A stretch of DNA of 64,000 nt from Bacteroidaceae bacterium (GCA_902362375.1 CABIVS010000002.1:332757-396756); one strand, 5' to 3'; positions 8,623 to 17,954 are shown, counted from the first letter of the stretch. The notes: generated from the sequence alone by a model not told the origin. A program made the numbers and translations.

Positions 8623-9177
8623 ATGGAAAACAAAGAATGTATTTCCTATGACTTGGAACAAAAGACGGGTATTGATGTGTCTTATTGCTACCAGTGTGGC
8701 AAATGTACGGCCGGATGTGTGTTATCAGAGGAGATGGATTATGCTCCCAGCTATATTCTCCGGTTGTTGCAGACAAAAAATGCTCAAAATGACCGTCGCG
8801 TGTTAAGTTCCAATGCCATTTGGATTTGCTTGAATTGCGAAAACTGTATTGCCCGGTGTCCCAAAGAAATAAACATTCCTGAAGTGATGGACTATCTGCG
8901 TGAGAAATCCCGTCAAGAAGGATGCATTAGTAAAGAGTCACGCCCTGTTGTAGCTTTCCATTCCGCTTTTCTCGAATCAGTAAAAAGAACAGGAAGACTC
9001 TACGAGGTTGGATTGGTGGCAGGTTTTAAAGCCCGTACCTTACGTTTGACACAGGATTTGAATGTGGCTCCTGTTATGTTCGTCAAAGGGAAGCTCAACC
9101 TTCTTCCGGAACGGGTAAAAGATGAGAATATGATCAAAAAGATATTTGCACAAACCATTGAAAAGACTCAAAAGTAA
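8623..9177 (+). CDS. hdrC: Heterodisulfide reductase-like subunit C (two 4Fe-4S)
   Basis: 184 residues with two ferredoxin-type cluster motifs: Cys22/25/28/32 (CYQCGKCTAGC) and Cys69/72/75/79 (CLNCENCIARCP). The length and spacing are typical of HdrC, which passes electrons between HdrA and HdrB. The ATG at 8623 gives the standard HdrC N-terminus; an earlier ATG (8552) is in a different frame. The stop is 2 bp before hdrB. First structural gene of the seven-gene cluster hdrCBA-flxDCBA. No membrane segment is present, so the complex is cytoplasmic. Confidence 0.9.
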   Translation: MENKECISYDLEQKTGIDVSYCYQCGKCTAGCVLSEEMDYAPSYILRLLQTKNAQNDRRVLSSNAIWICLNCENCIARCPKEINIPEVMDYLREKSRQEGCISKESRPVVAFHSAFLESVKRTGRLYEVGLVAGFKARTLRLTQDLNVAPVMFVKGKLNLLPERVKDENMIKKIFAQTIEKTQK

Positions 9178-9179
9178 CT

Positions 9180-10046
9180 ATGAGAATCGGTTTCTATCCG
9201 GGATGTTCGCTAAACGGAACTTCTCGTGAATATAATGAATCAGTCAAAGCACTAGCACAGGCGATGGGACTCGAACTGATCGAGTTGAAAGACTGGAACT
9301 GTTGCGGTGCAACGGCTGCTCACTCCATGAGCAAACAATTGTCTCTTGCCTTACCTACCCGTGTGTTGGCTTTGGCAGAACAACAGGGATTTCAAGAAAT
9401 CGTTGTCCCCTGCGCTTCCTGTTACAATCGGTTGAGTGTGGCTCAATACGAATTAATGCACAATGAAGCATTGAAGGATGAAATACTGACTACAGTTGGA
9501 ATGCGCTACCTCGGTCATGTGAAAATATTGAATGTCATCCAGATGATAGAGAAATATATGCTGGATGCATTAAAAGAGAAGATAGTACGTCCTTTTGCTC
9601 ATCAAGTGGCTTGTTACTATGGCTGCTTGCTGGTGCGTCCCCATAAAATATTAAACTTCGACCGTTTGGAAGATCCGCAAAGCATGGACAAAATCATGTC
9701 TCTGATTGGTGCCACTCCTATTGACTGGGCTTTCAAAACGGAGTGTTGCGGTGCGGGCTTGTCCGTTTCTCGCACAGACCTTGTAGGACGTCTCTCGGGA
9801 AATATTCTGAAAGATGCTGACGACCGGGGAGCGGAAGCCGTGATTGTGGCTTGTCCGATGTGTCATTCTAATTTGGATATGCGTCGCCCTGCTATCAACC
9901 ACTATCTGGCAAAACCTGTTACCATACCGGTTCTTTATATCACACAGGCTATCGGACTGGCTGTCGGACTGACTCCCAAGGAATTGGGACTGGGACGTCA
10001 TTTTGTAGCTGTAAATTTGAAGGAGGCGGAAGTATGTCTAAAATAG
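9180..10046 (+). CDS. hdrB: Heterodisulfide reductase-like subunit B (two CCG domains)
   Basis: 288 residues with two cysteine-rich CCG domains. The first has Cys9, Cys41-Cys42 (NCCGA) and Cys78/Cys81 (PCASC). The second has Cys in VACYYGC, TECCGAG and CPMCHS. In methanogens these domains hold the noncubane clusters where CoM-S-S-CoB is reduced. A Bacteroides lacks that substrate, so another disulfide or thiol-protein partner is expected (for example a DsrC-like protein, not seen here). The 3' end overlaps hdrA by 13 bp, which supports translational coupling. Confidence 0.9.
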   Translation: MRIGFYPGCSLNGTSREYNESVKALAQAMGLELIELKDWNCCGATAAHSMSKQLSLALPTRVLALAEQQGFQEIVVPCASCYNRLSVAQYELMHNEALKDEILTTVGMRYLGHVKILNVIQMIEKYMLDALKEKIVRPFAHQVACYYGCLLVRPHKILNFDRLEDPQSMDKIMSLIGATPIDWAFKTECCGAGLSVSRTDLVGRLSGNILKDADDRGAEAVIVACPMCHSNLDMRRPAINHYLAKPVTIPVLYITQAIGLAVGLTPKELGLGRHFVAVNLKEAEVCLK

Positions 10047-12034
10047 GAGTTTTTATCTGCCATTGCGGTGAAAATATCAGTGCAACTGTCGACTGCGAAA
10101 AAGTGGCCGAGGCGGCAAAAGAAATGGAAGGCGTTGCCTATGCCATCGATTATAAATATATGTGTTCCGATCCGGGACAGACATTGATTAAGAACGCCAT
10201 TAAAGAATATGGATTGGATGGCGTTGTCGTTGCTGCCTGTTCTCCGCGAATGCATGAACCTACCTTTCGGAGGGCATGTGCGGAAGCCGGATTGAATCCT
10301 TATCTGTGCGAGATAGCTAATATTCGTGAGCATTGCTCTTGGGTACATGAGAAAGGGGAGGCAACTACCCGTAAGGCTGTCGATATTGTCAAAAGTCTGG
10401 TTGAAAAAGTAAAGCGGAATCATCCTTTGGTCCCCATTCAGGTTCCTATCACCAAAAAAGCACTGGTGATTGGAGGAGGAATTGCCGGAATTCAGGCAAG
10501 TCTGGACATCGCCAATTGCGGACATCAGGTCATTCTGGTAGAGAAAGAACCGTCTATCGGCGGACATATGTCACAGCTTTCGGAAACTTTTCCTACATTA
10601 GACTGTTCGCAGTGTATTCTTACTCCCCGAATGGTGGAAGTAGCGCAGCATCCGAATATCACTCTTTATACGTATGCCGAACTGGAGCATGTGGAAGGCT
10701 TTATCGGTAATTTTAAAGCCAGTATACGCCTGAAAGCGAAGAGCATTGATGAGAAATTATGTACCGGTTGCGGACTTTGTACGACTAAATGTCCCAACAA
10801 GAAGATACCGAGCGAATTTAATGCCGGTTTGGGAATGCGTACAGCTATTTATGTTCCTTTTCCGCAAGCAGTGCCCAATAAACCGGTGATTGATAAAGAA
10901 CATTGTACCCATTATCGCAATGGTAAATGCGGAGTTTGTGAGAAGTTATGTCCAACAGGCGCTATTCGTTTCGGACAGGAGGATCGTATTATCACTGAAG
11001 AAGTCGGAGCAATTGTAGTGACTACGGGATTCAATGTATTAAATACCGACTTCTTCCCCGAATATGGATATGGAAAATACAAAGATGTCATTACCGGATT
11101 GCAGTTTGAGCGTCTGGCATCGGCTTCCGGTCCTACATTCGGAGAGATTCGCCGTCCGTCTGACGGACAGATTCCTCAAAAGATTGTATTTGTAGCCTGT
11201 GCCGGTTCCCGTGATCCGGCCAAAGGAATTCCTTATTGCTCTAAGATATGCTGTATGTACACTGCCAAACATGCGATGCTTTATCAGCACAAGGTACATG
11301 GTGGCGAATCGTACGTGTTCTACATGGATATTCGTGCCGGAGGAAAGAATTATGAAGAATTTGTGCGCCGTGCCATTGAAGAGGATGGAGTGAATTACGT
11401 CCGTGGTCGCGTCGCCCGCATATATGAGAAGAACGGTAAATTGATTGTTAAAGGAGTAGACACCCTGTTGGGAGCATCACCTGTCGAGATAGAAGCTGAC
11501 ATGGTAGTGCTTGCCACAGCGGGAGTCGCCAACAAGGGAGCGGAAGAACTGGCGCAGAAGATGCACATTTCCTATGACCCTTATCAGTTCTTTGCCGAAT
11601 CTCACCCCAAACTGAAACCGGTGGAAACGAATACAGCCGGAATCTATCTGGCAGGAGCCTGTCAGGCACCGAAAGATATTCCCGAAACAGTGGGAATGGC
11701 TTCGGGAGCCGCTGTGAAAGTAGCAGGATTGTTTTCACAGGCAAATCTGGTTCGTGAGCCGTTGATAGCCGTTGTCAATCGTACTGCCCCTCCGTTATTC
11801 AGTACTTGCGTAGGATGTTTCATGTGTCAGACAGCTTGTCCTTATCAGGCTATCGAACGTGAAGAAATAAAAGACAGGAATGGGAATGTAATAAAGACAG
11901 TTGCTAAAGTAAATCCCGGACTTTGTCAGGGTTGTGGTACCTGTGTTGCTTTCTGCCGTTCCAAATCTATTGATATACAGGGATATTCCAATGAACAGGT
12001 CTATGCCGAAGTGATGGCATTGCTGAACCATTAA
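10034..12034 (+). CDS. hdrA: Heterodisulfide reductase-like subunit A (FAD, multiple Fe-S)
   Basis: 666 residues. The FAD-binding GGGIAG is at 147-152, after an N-terminal domain with a CHCG segment (Cys9/11). Four-Cys motifs follow: CTGCGLCTTKC (from Cys243), GVCEKLCPTGA, and near the C-terminus CVGCFMCQTACP and CQGCGTCVAFC. DCSQC (Cys191/194) is also conserved in HdrA. HdrA is the flavin-bifurcating subunit, splitting electron pairs between ferredoxin and the HdrB side. The ATG at 10034 overlaps hdrB. Full length and intact motifs suggest a working enzyme. Confidence 0.92.
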   Translation: MSKIGVFICHCGENISATVDCEKVAEAAKEMEGVAYAIDYKYMCSDPGQTLIKNAIKEYGLDGVVVAACSPRMHEPTFRRACAEAGLNPYLCEIANIREHCSWVHEKGEATTRKAVDIVKSLVEKVKRNHPLVPIQVPITKKALVIGGGIAGIQASLDIANCGHQVILVEKEPSIGGHMSQLSETFPTLDCSQCILTPRMVEVAQHPNITLYTYAELEHVEGFIGNFKASIRLKAKSIDEKLCTGCGLCTTKCPNKKIPSEFNAGLGMRTAIYVPFPQAVPNKPVIDKEHCTHYRNGKCGVCEKLCPTGAIRFGQEDRIITEEVGAIVVTTGFNVLNTDFFPEYGYGKYKDVITGLQFERLASASGPTFGEIRRPSDGQIPQKIVFVACAGSRDPAKGIPYCSKICCMYTAKHAMLYQHKVHGGESYVFYMDIRAGGKNYEEFVRRAIEEDGVNYVRGRVARIYEKNGKLIVKGVDTLLGASPVEIEADMVVLATAGVANKGAEELAQKMHISYDPYQFFAESHPKLKPVETNTAGIYLAGACQAPKDIPETVGMASGAAVKVAGLFSQANLVREPLIAVVNRTAPPLFSTCVGCFMCQTACPYQAIEREEIKDRNGNVIKTVAKVNPGLCQGCGTCVAFCRSKSIDIQGYSNEQVYAEVMALLNH

Positions 12035-12048
12035 AAAGAGAGTAAGCT

Positions 12049-12522
12049 ATGAACGAAAATAAGATCGAGAATAATCAAGAATTTGAACCGCGCATTGTAG
12101 CTTTTGTCTGTAATTGGTGCACGTATGCCGGGGCAGACCTGACAGGTACGAGCAGGTTGAAATATGCGGCTAATGTAGAAATTGTTCGCTTCCCCTGTAC
12201 AGGAAGAATTGACTTTATGTTACTGTTGAAAGCCTTTGCCGGAGGTGCTGATGGAATTATCGTTTCAGGTTGTCATCCGAATGACTGTCATTATACATCC
12301 GGAAACTTCCATGCACGTCGTCGTTGGATTGTATTCCGTGGACTGCTCGACTTCTTGGGTATTGATGTACGTCGTATCCGTTATTCATGGGTGTCGGCGG
12401 CGGAGGGAGCCAAGTGGGCTGATCTGGTGAATGAAACAGTTGCCGGAATCCGTGAACTGGGACCTTATCTGGAGTATCAGAAAGCTTCGGACTATTTGGA
12501 AAAGGAGGCTATCTATGAGTAA
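12049..12522 (+). CDS. flxD: MvhD/FlxD-like iron-sulfur electron-transfer subunit
   Basis: 157 residues matching the MvhD family (2Fe-2S, hydrogenase delta subunit-like): FVCNWCTYAGADLTG, FPCTGR and GCHPNDCHY supply the cysteines. In known complexes it connects HdrA to the electron-donating module (hydrogenase, formate dehydrogenase or Flx). No hydrogenase is encoded here, so the donor module is the following NADH-type subunits. The stop overlaps the start of the next gene by 8 bp. Confidence 0.88.
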   Translation: MNENKIENNQEFEPRIVAFVCNWCTYAGADLTGTSRLKYAANVEIVRFPCTGRIDFMLLLKAFAGGADGIIVSGCHPNDCHYTSGNFHARRRWIVFRGLLDFLGIDVRRIRYSWVSAAEGAKWADLVNETVAGIRELGPYLEYQKASDYLEKEAIYE

Positions 12523-13315
12523 ACTGACAGAAAAAGCAGTTGCTTTGTTACAAGAAGGAGAAGTGAATCTTGTGATAGGCTATGAAGAAGGAAATCACGG
12601 AACACGTCCTCTCTTTTGCCGGCAGGCAGAAAATGCCGACAGACTGATACTGGACGACCGTTGCACGAATAATATCGCAGTCTATCTGACAAAACGGGAA
12701 TTAACAGGAACAGGCAAAGTGGCTATAACAGCTGCGGTTCCGGCATTACGGACGATTGTTCAATTGGCATTCGAAAACCAGTTGAAAGAAGATAATCTTC
12801 TGGTACTGACCGTTGACGGACATGGAGAACTTATCCAGTTTAAAGGATTTGATGAAATAAAAACATATCTGGCAGATTTTCCCTTGGTTATTAGTGAGGA
12901 GAATCTTCAACTGATTGACCGTCTGAAAAAGATGAGTCGTGAAGAGCGGTGGAAATACTGGATGGGGGAAATGTCGAAATGCATCAAATGTTATGCTTGC
13001 CGGGCTGCCTGTCCGTTGTGTTATTGCAGCCGGTGTATTGTGGAGGTCAATTGTCCGCAGTGGGTACAACCCTGGTCTGCTCCGCTGACAAATATGGAGT
13101 GGCAGATTAACCGCGTGATGCACATGGCAGGACGCTGTATCGGTTGTGGCGCTTGTAAACAAGCCTGTCCGGTGGGTATTCCTCTTCATTTGATGACACA
13201 AAGTATGATGGAAGACATTCAGGACGAGTTCGGGGTTGCTCCCGGTGCTATCAATCCTGCGGGAAATGTACTTTCTACCTTCAAGGCAGAAGATAAAGAG
13301 AACTTTATACATTAA
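12515..13315 (+). CDS. flxC: Fe-S protein of the Flx module (FlxC-like)
   Basis: 266 residues from the ATG at 12515. A strong Shine-Dalgarno-like AAGGAGG sits 8 bp upstream, which fixes the start against the longer frame from 12431. The N-terminal half resembles the coenzyme F420 hydrogenase/FdhB-type fold. The C-terminal half carries Cys-rich motifs CIKCYACRAACPLCYC and CIGCGACKQACPVGIP for 4Fe-4S clusters. Its position between the MvhD-like and AsrA-like genes matches flxC of the flxABCD-hdrABC loci described in Desulfovibrio vulgaris. The B/C letters are assigned by order and could be swapped. Confidence 0.75.
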   Translation: MSKLTEKAVALLQEGEVNLVIGYEEGNHGTRPLFCRQAENADRLILDDRCTNNIAVYLTKRELTGTGKVAITAAVPALRTIVQLAFENQLKEDNLLVLTVDGHGELIQFKGFDEIKTYLADFPLVISEENLQLIDRLKKMSREERWKYWMGEMSKCIKCYACRAACPLCYCSRCIVEVNCPQWVQPWSAPLTNMEWQINRVMHMAGRCIGCGACKQACPVGIPLHLMTQSMMEDIQDEFGVAPGAINPAGNVLSTFKAEDKENFIH

Positions 13316-13324
13316 AAGAAAGTA

Positions 13325-14338
13325 ATGGAAAATCTACATATCAGTAAAAGCAGTCTGCAAGAATGGTTTCACCAGATGGTGAAAAAGGAAATGCATATTT
13401 TTGCTCCTGTGCGTTCAGGAGATAAAGTAGACTTCAAAAGAGTGACTTCTTACGATGAGGTAGCGACGGACTATGTGCAGACTACCCAGTCGGCTAAACG
13501 CTTTGCGTTCCCGAAAACAGAAGTGCTGTTCTCTTATCAGAAAGACGGGAAAGAAGCTACTTTGCAGGAAGCGGATATTAATGCAATTCCCGAAATGATT
13601 CTCTGGAAAATCCGTCCTTGTGATGCGGCAGGGGTTGCACCCCTTTCCGGTATTTTTAATTGGGATTATAAAGATAAACTATATAATGCCCGGCGGGAGA
13701 AAATGACATTAATCAGCTTCAGTTGTGCACAATGCGATGAATCATGTTTCTGTACTTCCGTTCACGGGGGGCCCGGTAATACTGCCGGCAGTGATATTCA
13801 GATTACGGAGTTGCCGGATCAGAGTGCATTGGTGGAAGTCTTGACAGCAAAAGGCAAAGCATTGGTTAAATTCTTTGTGAAAGAATATACACCTGCCGAA
13901 GAAATAGATAAGGAACAATATCTGGCATCCGTTCCCATTCGTTTCAATGTTGATAATGTACGGGAGAAGTTGGCGGGAGCATTCGACAGTCCTGTTTGGA
14001 AACAACAGTCCGAACGCTGTTTGGGATGTGGCGCATGCGCTTATGTTTGTCCAACCTGTGCCTGTTTTGATATTCAGGAAGATGCCAAAGGTTCGTCCGG
14101 CCATCGTGTCCGTTGTTGGGATTCTTGCGGCTTTTCGCTGTTTACCCTCCATACGTCCGGACATAATCCGCGTCCGACACAAAGCGCCCGTTGGCGTCAG
14201 CGCATTTTGCATAAGTTCTCCTATATGCCTGAACGGATACAGGAAACCGGTTGTACCGGATGCGGACGTTGTTCGCGTGCCTGCCCGGTAGATATGAATA
14301 TACTTGAACACTTAATATCAATATCAAGCCATGAATGA
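13325..14338 (+). CDS. flxB: AsrA-like 4Fe-4S dicluster protein (FlxB-like)
   Basis: 337 residues, the usual length of anaerobic sulfite reductase subunit A. It has a central CAQCDESCFC segment and two C-terminal cluster motifs: CLGCGACAYVCPTCACF and CTGCGRCSRACPVDM. It overlaps flxA by 8 bp. It probably shuttles electrons from the flavin subunit to FlxC/FlxD. No catalytic sulfite reductase subunit (siroheme AsrC) follows, so sulfite reduction is unlikely. Confidence 0.8.
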   Translation: MENLHISKSSLQEWFHQMVKKEMHIFAPVRSGDKVDFKRVTSYDEVATDYVQTTQSAKRFAFPKTEVLFSYQKDGKEATLQEADINAIPEMILWKIRPCDAAGVAPLSGIFNWDYKDKLYNARREKMTLISFSCAQCDESCFCTSVHGGPGNTAGSDIQITELPDQSALVEVLTAKGKALVKFFVKEYTPAEEIDKEQYLASVPIRFNVDNVREKLAGAFDSPVWKQQSERCLGCGACAYVCPTCACFDIQEDAKGSSGHRVRCWDSCGFSLFTLHTSGHNPRPTQSARWRQRILHKFSYMPERIQETGCTGCGRCSRACPVDMNILEHLISISSHE

Positions 14339-15173
14339 GCAGTCGAATATATATCTTCCGCACCTGATGGTGATTGAGAAGATAACCCATGAAGCTCCGG
14401 GAGTGAAGACTTTCCGGTTAAGATTTAAAGACGAGAAGGAAGGAGAAGCCTTTCATTTCAAAGCCGGACAGTTTGGTGAATACTCTGCGTTTGGTGAAGG
14501 AGAGTCAACTTTCTGTATTGCTTCATCGCCTACTCGTAAAGGATATATCGAGTGTACATTCCGTCAGGCAGGACGGGTGACTACCGGACTTGCCAAACTG
14601 GAAGAAGGAGCTACCGTCGGTTTTCGCGGACCTTTCGGAAACACATTTCCGTTGGACGAGTGGAAAGGAAAGAATCTGTTGTTCGTTGCAGGTGGTATAG
14701 CACTTCCGCCGATGCGTTGCGTCATCTGGAATGCATTGGACAGGCGGGAAGATTTTAAAGATATAACGATTGTTTACGGAGCCAAGTCTGTTAACGACCT
14801 GGTATATAAAGAAGAGCTGAAAGAATGGGAAAAACGTCCGGATGTCAATCTGATAACTACGGTTGATCCCGGGGGGGAGACTCCCGACTGGACAGGAAAA
14901 GTCGGTTTTGTACCTTCGGTGCTTGAGGCTGCTGCACCTGCCAGTGCAGATACTGTGGCAATAGTTTGCGGACCTCCGGTGATGATAAAGTTCACTTTTC
15001 CTGTATTGGAGAAGTTAGGCTTTGCCGATGAGAATATTTATACCACCCTGGAGAACCGGATGAAATGTGGTGTTGGAAAATGTGGACGGTGTAATGTCGG
15101 GAAGTTGTATGTCTGTAAAGACGGTCCCGTATTTACCAAAGCCCAGTTGAATGATATACCTCCTGAATACTAA
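14331..15173 (+). CDS. flxA: FAD/NAD(P)H-binding oxidoreductase subunit (FlxA/AsrB-like)
   Basis: 280 residues of the ferredoxin-NADP reductase/DHOD electron-transfer family. The FAD site is in the first 110 residues (AGQFGEYSAFG, GPFGNTFPL). The NAD(P) site starts at LLFVAGGIALPP. A C-terminal four-Cys motif (CGVGKCGRC plus a later Cys) holds a 2Fe-2S cluster. It is the entry point for NADH electrons into the Flx-Hdr complex. Last gene of the cluster; about 215 bp follow before the OadG-like gene. Confidence 0.85.
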   Translation: MNEQSNIYLPHLMVIEKITHEAPGVKTFRLRFKDEKEGEAFHFKAGQFGEYSAFGEGESTFCIASSPTRKGYIECTFRQAGRVTTGLAKLEEGATVGFRGPFGNTFPLDEWKGKNLLFVAGGIALPPMRCVIWNALDRREDFKDITIVYGAKSVNDLVYKEELKEWEKRPDVNLITTVDPGGETPDWTGKVGFVPSVLEAAAPASADTVAIVCGPPVMIKFTFPVLEKLGFADENIYTTLENRMKCGVGKCGRCNVGKLYVCKDGPVFTKAQLNDIPPEY

Positions 15174-15311
15174 TGATAAGGTGTTTAAGGATTAAAATAT
15201 TGTGTTTTCCGTTGTGAAACGGGAGTTACGTCGTATAAAAGCAAGGATATATACCGAAGTGATTTCAGGCAAATAATATCCGCCGATTGTTTTTATATGG
15301 TGATGAGGAAT

Positions 15312-15369
15312 GCCCAGTGGGATTAACTTTCATGTGTGTCTAAATTTTATAATGGTTTCACCATTGGGC
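15312..15369 (+). other. Inverted repeat between flxA and the OadG-like gene
   Basis: A 9-bp stem with one G-U pair (GCCCAGTGG / CCATTGGGC) closing a 40-nt loop, followed by a pyrimidine-rich stretch (CCTCTTCTTTATTTT). It could end the flx transcript or control the next gene. A GTG at 15336 lies in the loop, which argues against using it as the start of the OadG-like gene. Confidence 0.35.
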
Positions 15370-15390
15370 GCCTCTTCTTTATTTTGAATA

Positions 15391-15851
15391 TGATTGTACA
15401 ACCTAATTTTTATATTACTATGATTCATTTATTACTATCTACTCTTGCGATGATGGGGCTTACTTTCCTCATCGGTTTTTTTGTCGCTGCGGTCATCAAG
15501 TTGATTGCCTATGCGGCTGATTCATTTGATTTTTATAGTTCCCACCGTTTGGAGCTACTCCGGCTACGACGTTGGCGGCAGCATCGGCAGAAGGTGGAAA
15601 GATTAGTCCGGCAAATACCTATTGTAGATGAAGATGCTTTAGGAGATTCTCGTGAAGACTATAGTAGGGGGATTGACAGGAACTTTACTGGTTATCCCGG
15701 CTATTATCATGGAGTGAGTCCGGGAGCTTCGGAAAATAATCTGGTTAATTATTATTATTCGCAGGATACCCGTGAATTTTTTCTTCGGGAAGAAGAGCAG
15801 GTACATGCCAATAAGAAGAACTCAAAGAAACTGACTAACAACAAACAATGA
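15391..15851 (+). CDS. OadG-like small membrane subunit
   Basis: About 153 residues from the ATG at 15391 (a second ATG at 15421 is equally possible). One N-terminal membrane segment (LLSTLAMMGLTFLIGFFVAAVIKLI) is followed by a basic, polar tail. This is the topology of the gamma subunit of Na+-translocating decarboxylases, which anchors the carboxyltransferase. It lies 14 bp before an OadB-like gene, the usual partner. Sequence conservation in this family is low, so the assignment relies on topology and neighbourhood. Confidence 0.6.
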
Positions 15852-15865
15852 AAGAAAACTAATTT

Positions 15866-17080
15866 ATGGAAAATATAGATTTTGCTACCTTATTTCAAGG
15901 TATTGGTACAATGATGGCAAGCGGATGGGTGCTTGCTTCTGCAAGAGTTTTTCTGGTACTTCTCGGTCTGTTACTGATCTATTTGGGCTGGAAAGGTATC
16001 CTCGAACCTATGGTGATGATTCCGATGGGACTCGGAATGGTGGCTATCAACTGCGGAACACTGATGATGCCCGACGGCACACTAGGTAACCTCTTTCTCG
16101 ATCCGATGCTTTCAGATACGGATCAATTAATGAATACCATGCAGATAGATTTCCTGCAACCTGTTTACACCCTGACGTTTAGTAATGGGCTCATAGCCTG
16201 CTTTGTCTTTATGGGTATCGGGGCGCTTCTGGATGTCGGATTCTTGCTTCAGAAACCTTTTGCAAGTATATTCCTTGCTCTGTGTGCAGAACTGGGTACT
16301 TTCCTGACGGTTCCTATTGCTTCCGCTTTCGGCCTGACTCTCAAAGAAAGTGCATCAGTGGCGATGGTAGGTGGAGCAGACGGACCGATGGTCTTGTTTA
16401 CCTCACTGGCATTGGCAAAGCATTTGTTTGTGCCTATTACGGTGGTTGCCTATCTTTATTTAGGATTGACATATGGAGGCTATCCTTACCTTGTGAAGCT
16501 GTTGGTTCCCAAACGTTTCCGTGCTATTAAGATGGTGACAAAGAAAGCTCCGAAGAATTACGATGCTAAAGTAAAATTGGCTTTCTCTGCTGTTCTTTGT
16601 GCTATTCTCTGTTTCTTATTCCCGGTAGCTTCTCCTTTGTTTTTCTCTTTGTTCCTGGGGGTTGCTGTTCGTGAGTCGGGTATGAAACACATCTATGATT
16701 TTGTGAGCGGTCCGTTGCTTTATGGATCGACTTTTATGTTGGGCGTGTTGCTGGGTGTACTTTGTGATGCACATCTGCTGCTCGATCCGAAGATATTGAA
16801 ACTATTAGTATTAGGCATTGTAGCATTATTACTTTCCGGTATCGGAGGAATAATCGGAGGATATATCATGTATATTATTAAACGGGGTAATTACAATCCG
16901 GTCATCGGTATTGCAGCAGTTAGCTGTGTGCCGACTACCGCAAAGGTTGCACAAAAGATTGTAAGCAAAGATAATCCGGACTCATTCGTCTTGGGAGATG
17001 CCTTGGGAGCTAATATCTCGGGAGTAATTACTTCGGCTATTATTACAGGTATTTATATTACGGTGATTCCTTATTTATAA
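15866..17080 (+). CDS. oadB: Na+-translocating decarboxylase beta subunit (OadB/GcdB/MmdB type)
   Basis: 404 residues, polytopic membrane protein with about ten hydrophobic segments. Conserved family signatures are GADGPM (GGADGPMVLF) in the functional core and a C-terminal DALGANISGVI block. The beta subunit couples decarboxylation of carboxybiotin to Na+ export. Only the gamma-like gene accompanies it; no alpha carboxyltransferase or biotin carrier is in the window. It may use a subunit encoded elsewhere. Confidence 0.88.
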   Translation: MENIDFATLFQGIGTMMASGWVLASARVFLVLLGLLLIYLGWKGILEPMVMIPMGLGMVAINCGTLMMPDGTLGNLFLDPMLSDTDQLMNTMQIDFLQPVYTLTFSNGLIACFVFMGIGALLDVGFLLQKPFASIFLALCAELGTFLTVPIASAFGLTLKESASVAMVGGADGPMVLFTSLALAKHLFVPITVVAYLYLGLTYGGYPYLVKLLVPKRFRAIKMVTKKAPKNYDAKVKLAFSAVLCAILCFLFPVASPLFFSLFLGVAVRESGMKHIYDFVSGPLLYGSTFMLGVLLGVLCDAHLLLDPKILKLLVLGIVALLLSGIGGIIGGYIMYIIKRGNYNPVIGIAAVSCVPTTAKVAQKIVSKDNPDSFVLGDALGANISGVITSAIITGIYITVIPYL

Positions 17081-17128
17081 ATAAAGGTATAGCAGTTTTT
17101 CTTGATACCGCTGGTGGTAATGCAAAAC

Positions 17129-17173
17129 AGAAATGGTGAACAAAAGGCTTAAAGCTGTATGTTCACCATTTCT
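17129..17173. terminator. Bidirectional terminator-like hairpin between oadB and cutC
   Basis: A perfect 13-bp inverted repeat (AGAAATGGTGAAC, 17129-17141, with its complement at 17161-17173) lies between convergent genes. Confidence 0.65.
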
Positions 17174-17198
17174 TAGTATATAGTAGAGAGGCGATCAC

Positions 17199-17954
17199 TT
17201 ACATTCCTTTATATAAAGCCTCCACTGTTTCTTTGACTCTTCGCACGGAAGTCACATTTCGTTCGTACTCGTTGATATGTACTGTTCCTCCCATTGAGAC
17301 AACTTCATTTCTGAATTTCATTTCACTTTGAATACTTTCGCGTGCCGAGAAATGAAACTCATTGATTCCGGTTCCTGCCGCAATCCGTGCAATATTATTT
17401 TCATTTACTCCACAGCCGGCAAGTAACGTAATTCTTCCCGCAGCCAGTCCTTGCAATTCTTTTAAAAGACCGATACCTTGTTCAGCCGTAGGTTGCTGAC
17501 CGGAAGTCAGAATACGGTTGCATCCCAGCTCGATGATCTCCTCCAATGCTTTTTGAGGATTACGACATACGTCGAATGCCCGGTGGAAGGTGACTGACAG
17601 CCCTTTAGAGGCTTCCATTAGAATCTGCATTGATGTTAAGTCTACTTCGCCGTCTGCTGTCAGGCAACCGAATACAACTCCGTCCGCTCCCAATTTTCGT
17701 GCGATTTCGATGTCTTTCAGCATTGTTCTGATTTCCATTTCCGAATAAAGAAAATCTCCTCCACGTGGCCGGATAATAACATGCAGGCGGGTATGAGCCA
17801 ATACTTCTCTTGCAATGGTTATTTCACCATAGGAAGGGGTTGTCCCGCCTTCCGGTATTCCGGCACATAATTCCACGCGGTTGGCACCACCTTCCTGTGC
17901 AGCCAGACAGCTTTCTACTGAATTGGTACAAATCTCAATTTGATACTTTTCCAT
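17199..17954 (-). CDS. cutC: CutC family TIM-barrel protein
   Basis: 251 residues, full length for the CutC family: EICTNSVESCLAAQEGGANR at the N-terminus, IRPRGGDFLYS, FHRAFDVC and ILTSGQ in the barrel. CutC was linked to copper homeostasis in E. coli, but the biochemical role is unsettled. It is cytoplasmic, with no signal peptide. It follows rny on the minus strand, with a terminator between them, so it is probably a separate or readthrough unit. Confidence 0.88.
   Translation of the reverse strand: MEKYQIEICTNSVESCLAAQEGGANRVELCAGIPEGGTTPSYGEITIAREVLAHTRLHVIIRPRGGDFLYSEMEIRTMLKDIEIARKLGADGVVFGCLTADGEVDLTSMQILMEASKGLSVTFHRAFDVCRNPQKALEEIIELGCNRILTSGQQPTAEQGIGLLKELQGLAAGRITLLAGCGVNENNIARIAAGTGINEFHFSARESIQSEMKFRNEVVSMGGTVHINEYERNVTSVRRVKETVEALYKGM

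Noticed and set aside
12431..12514. Longer start for the FlxC-like gene
   Set aside because: Overlaps flxD by about 90 bp in another frame; the AAGGAGG before 12515 fixes the start.
13325..14338. Anaerobic sulfite reductase operon
   Set aside because: AsrA- and AsrB-like genes are present, but no siroheme AsrC; the linkage to hdrCBA and flxD fits the Flx-Hdr complex better.
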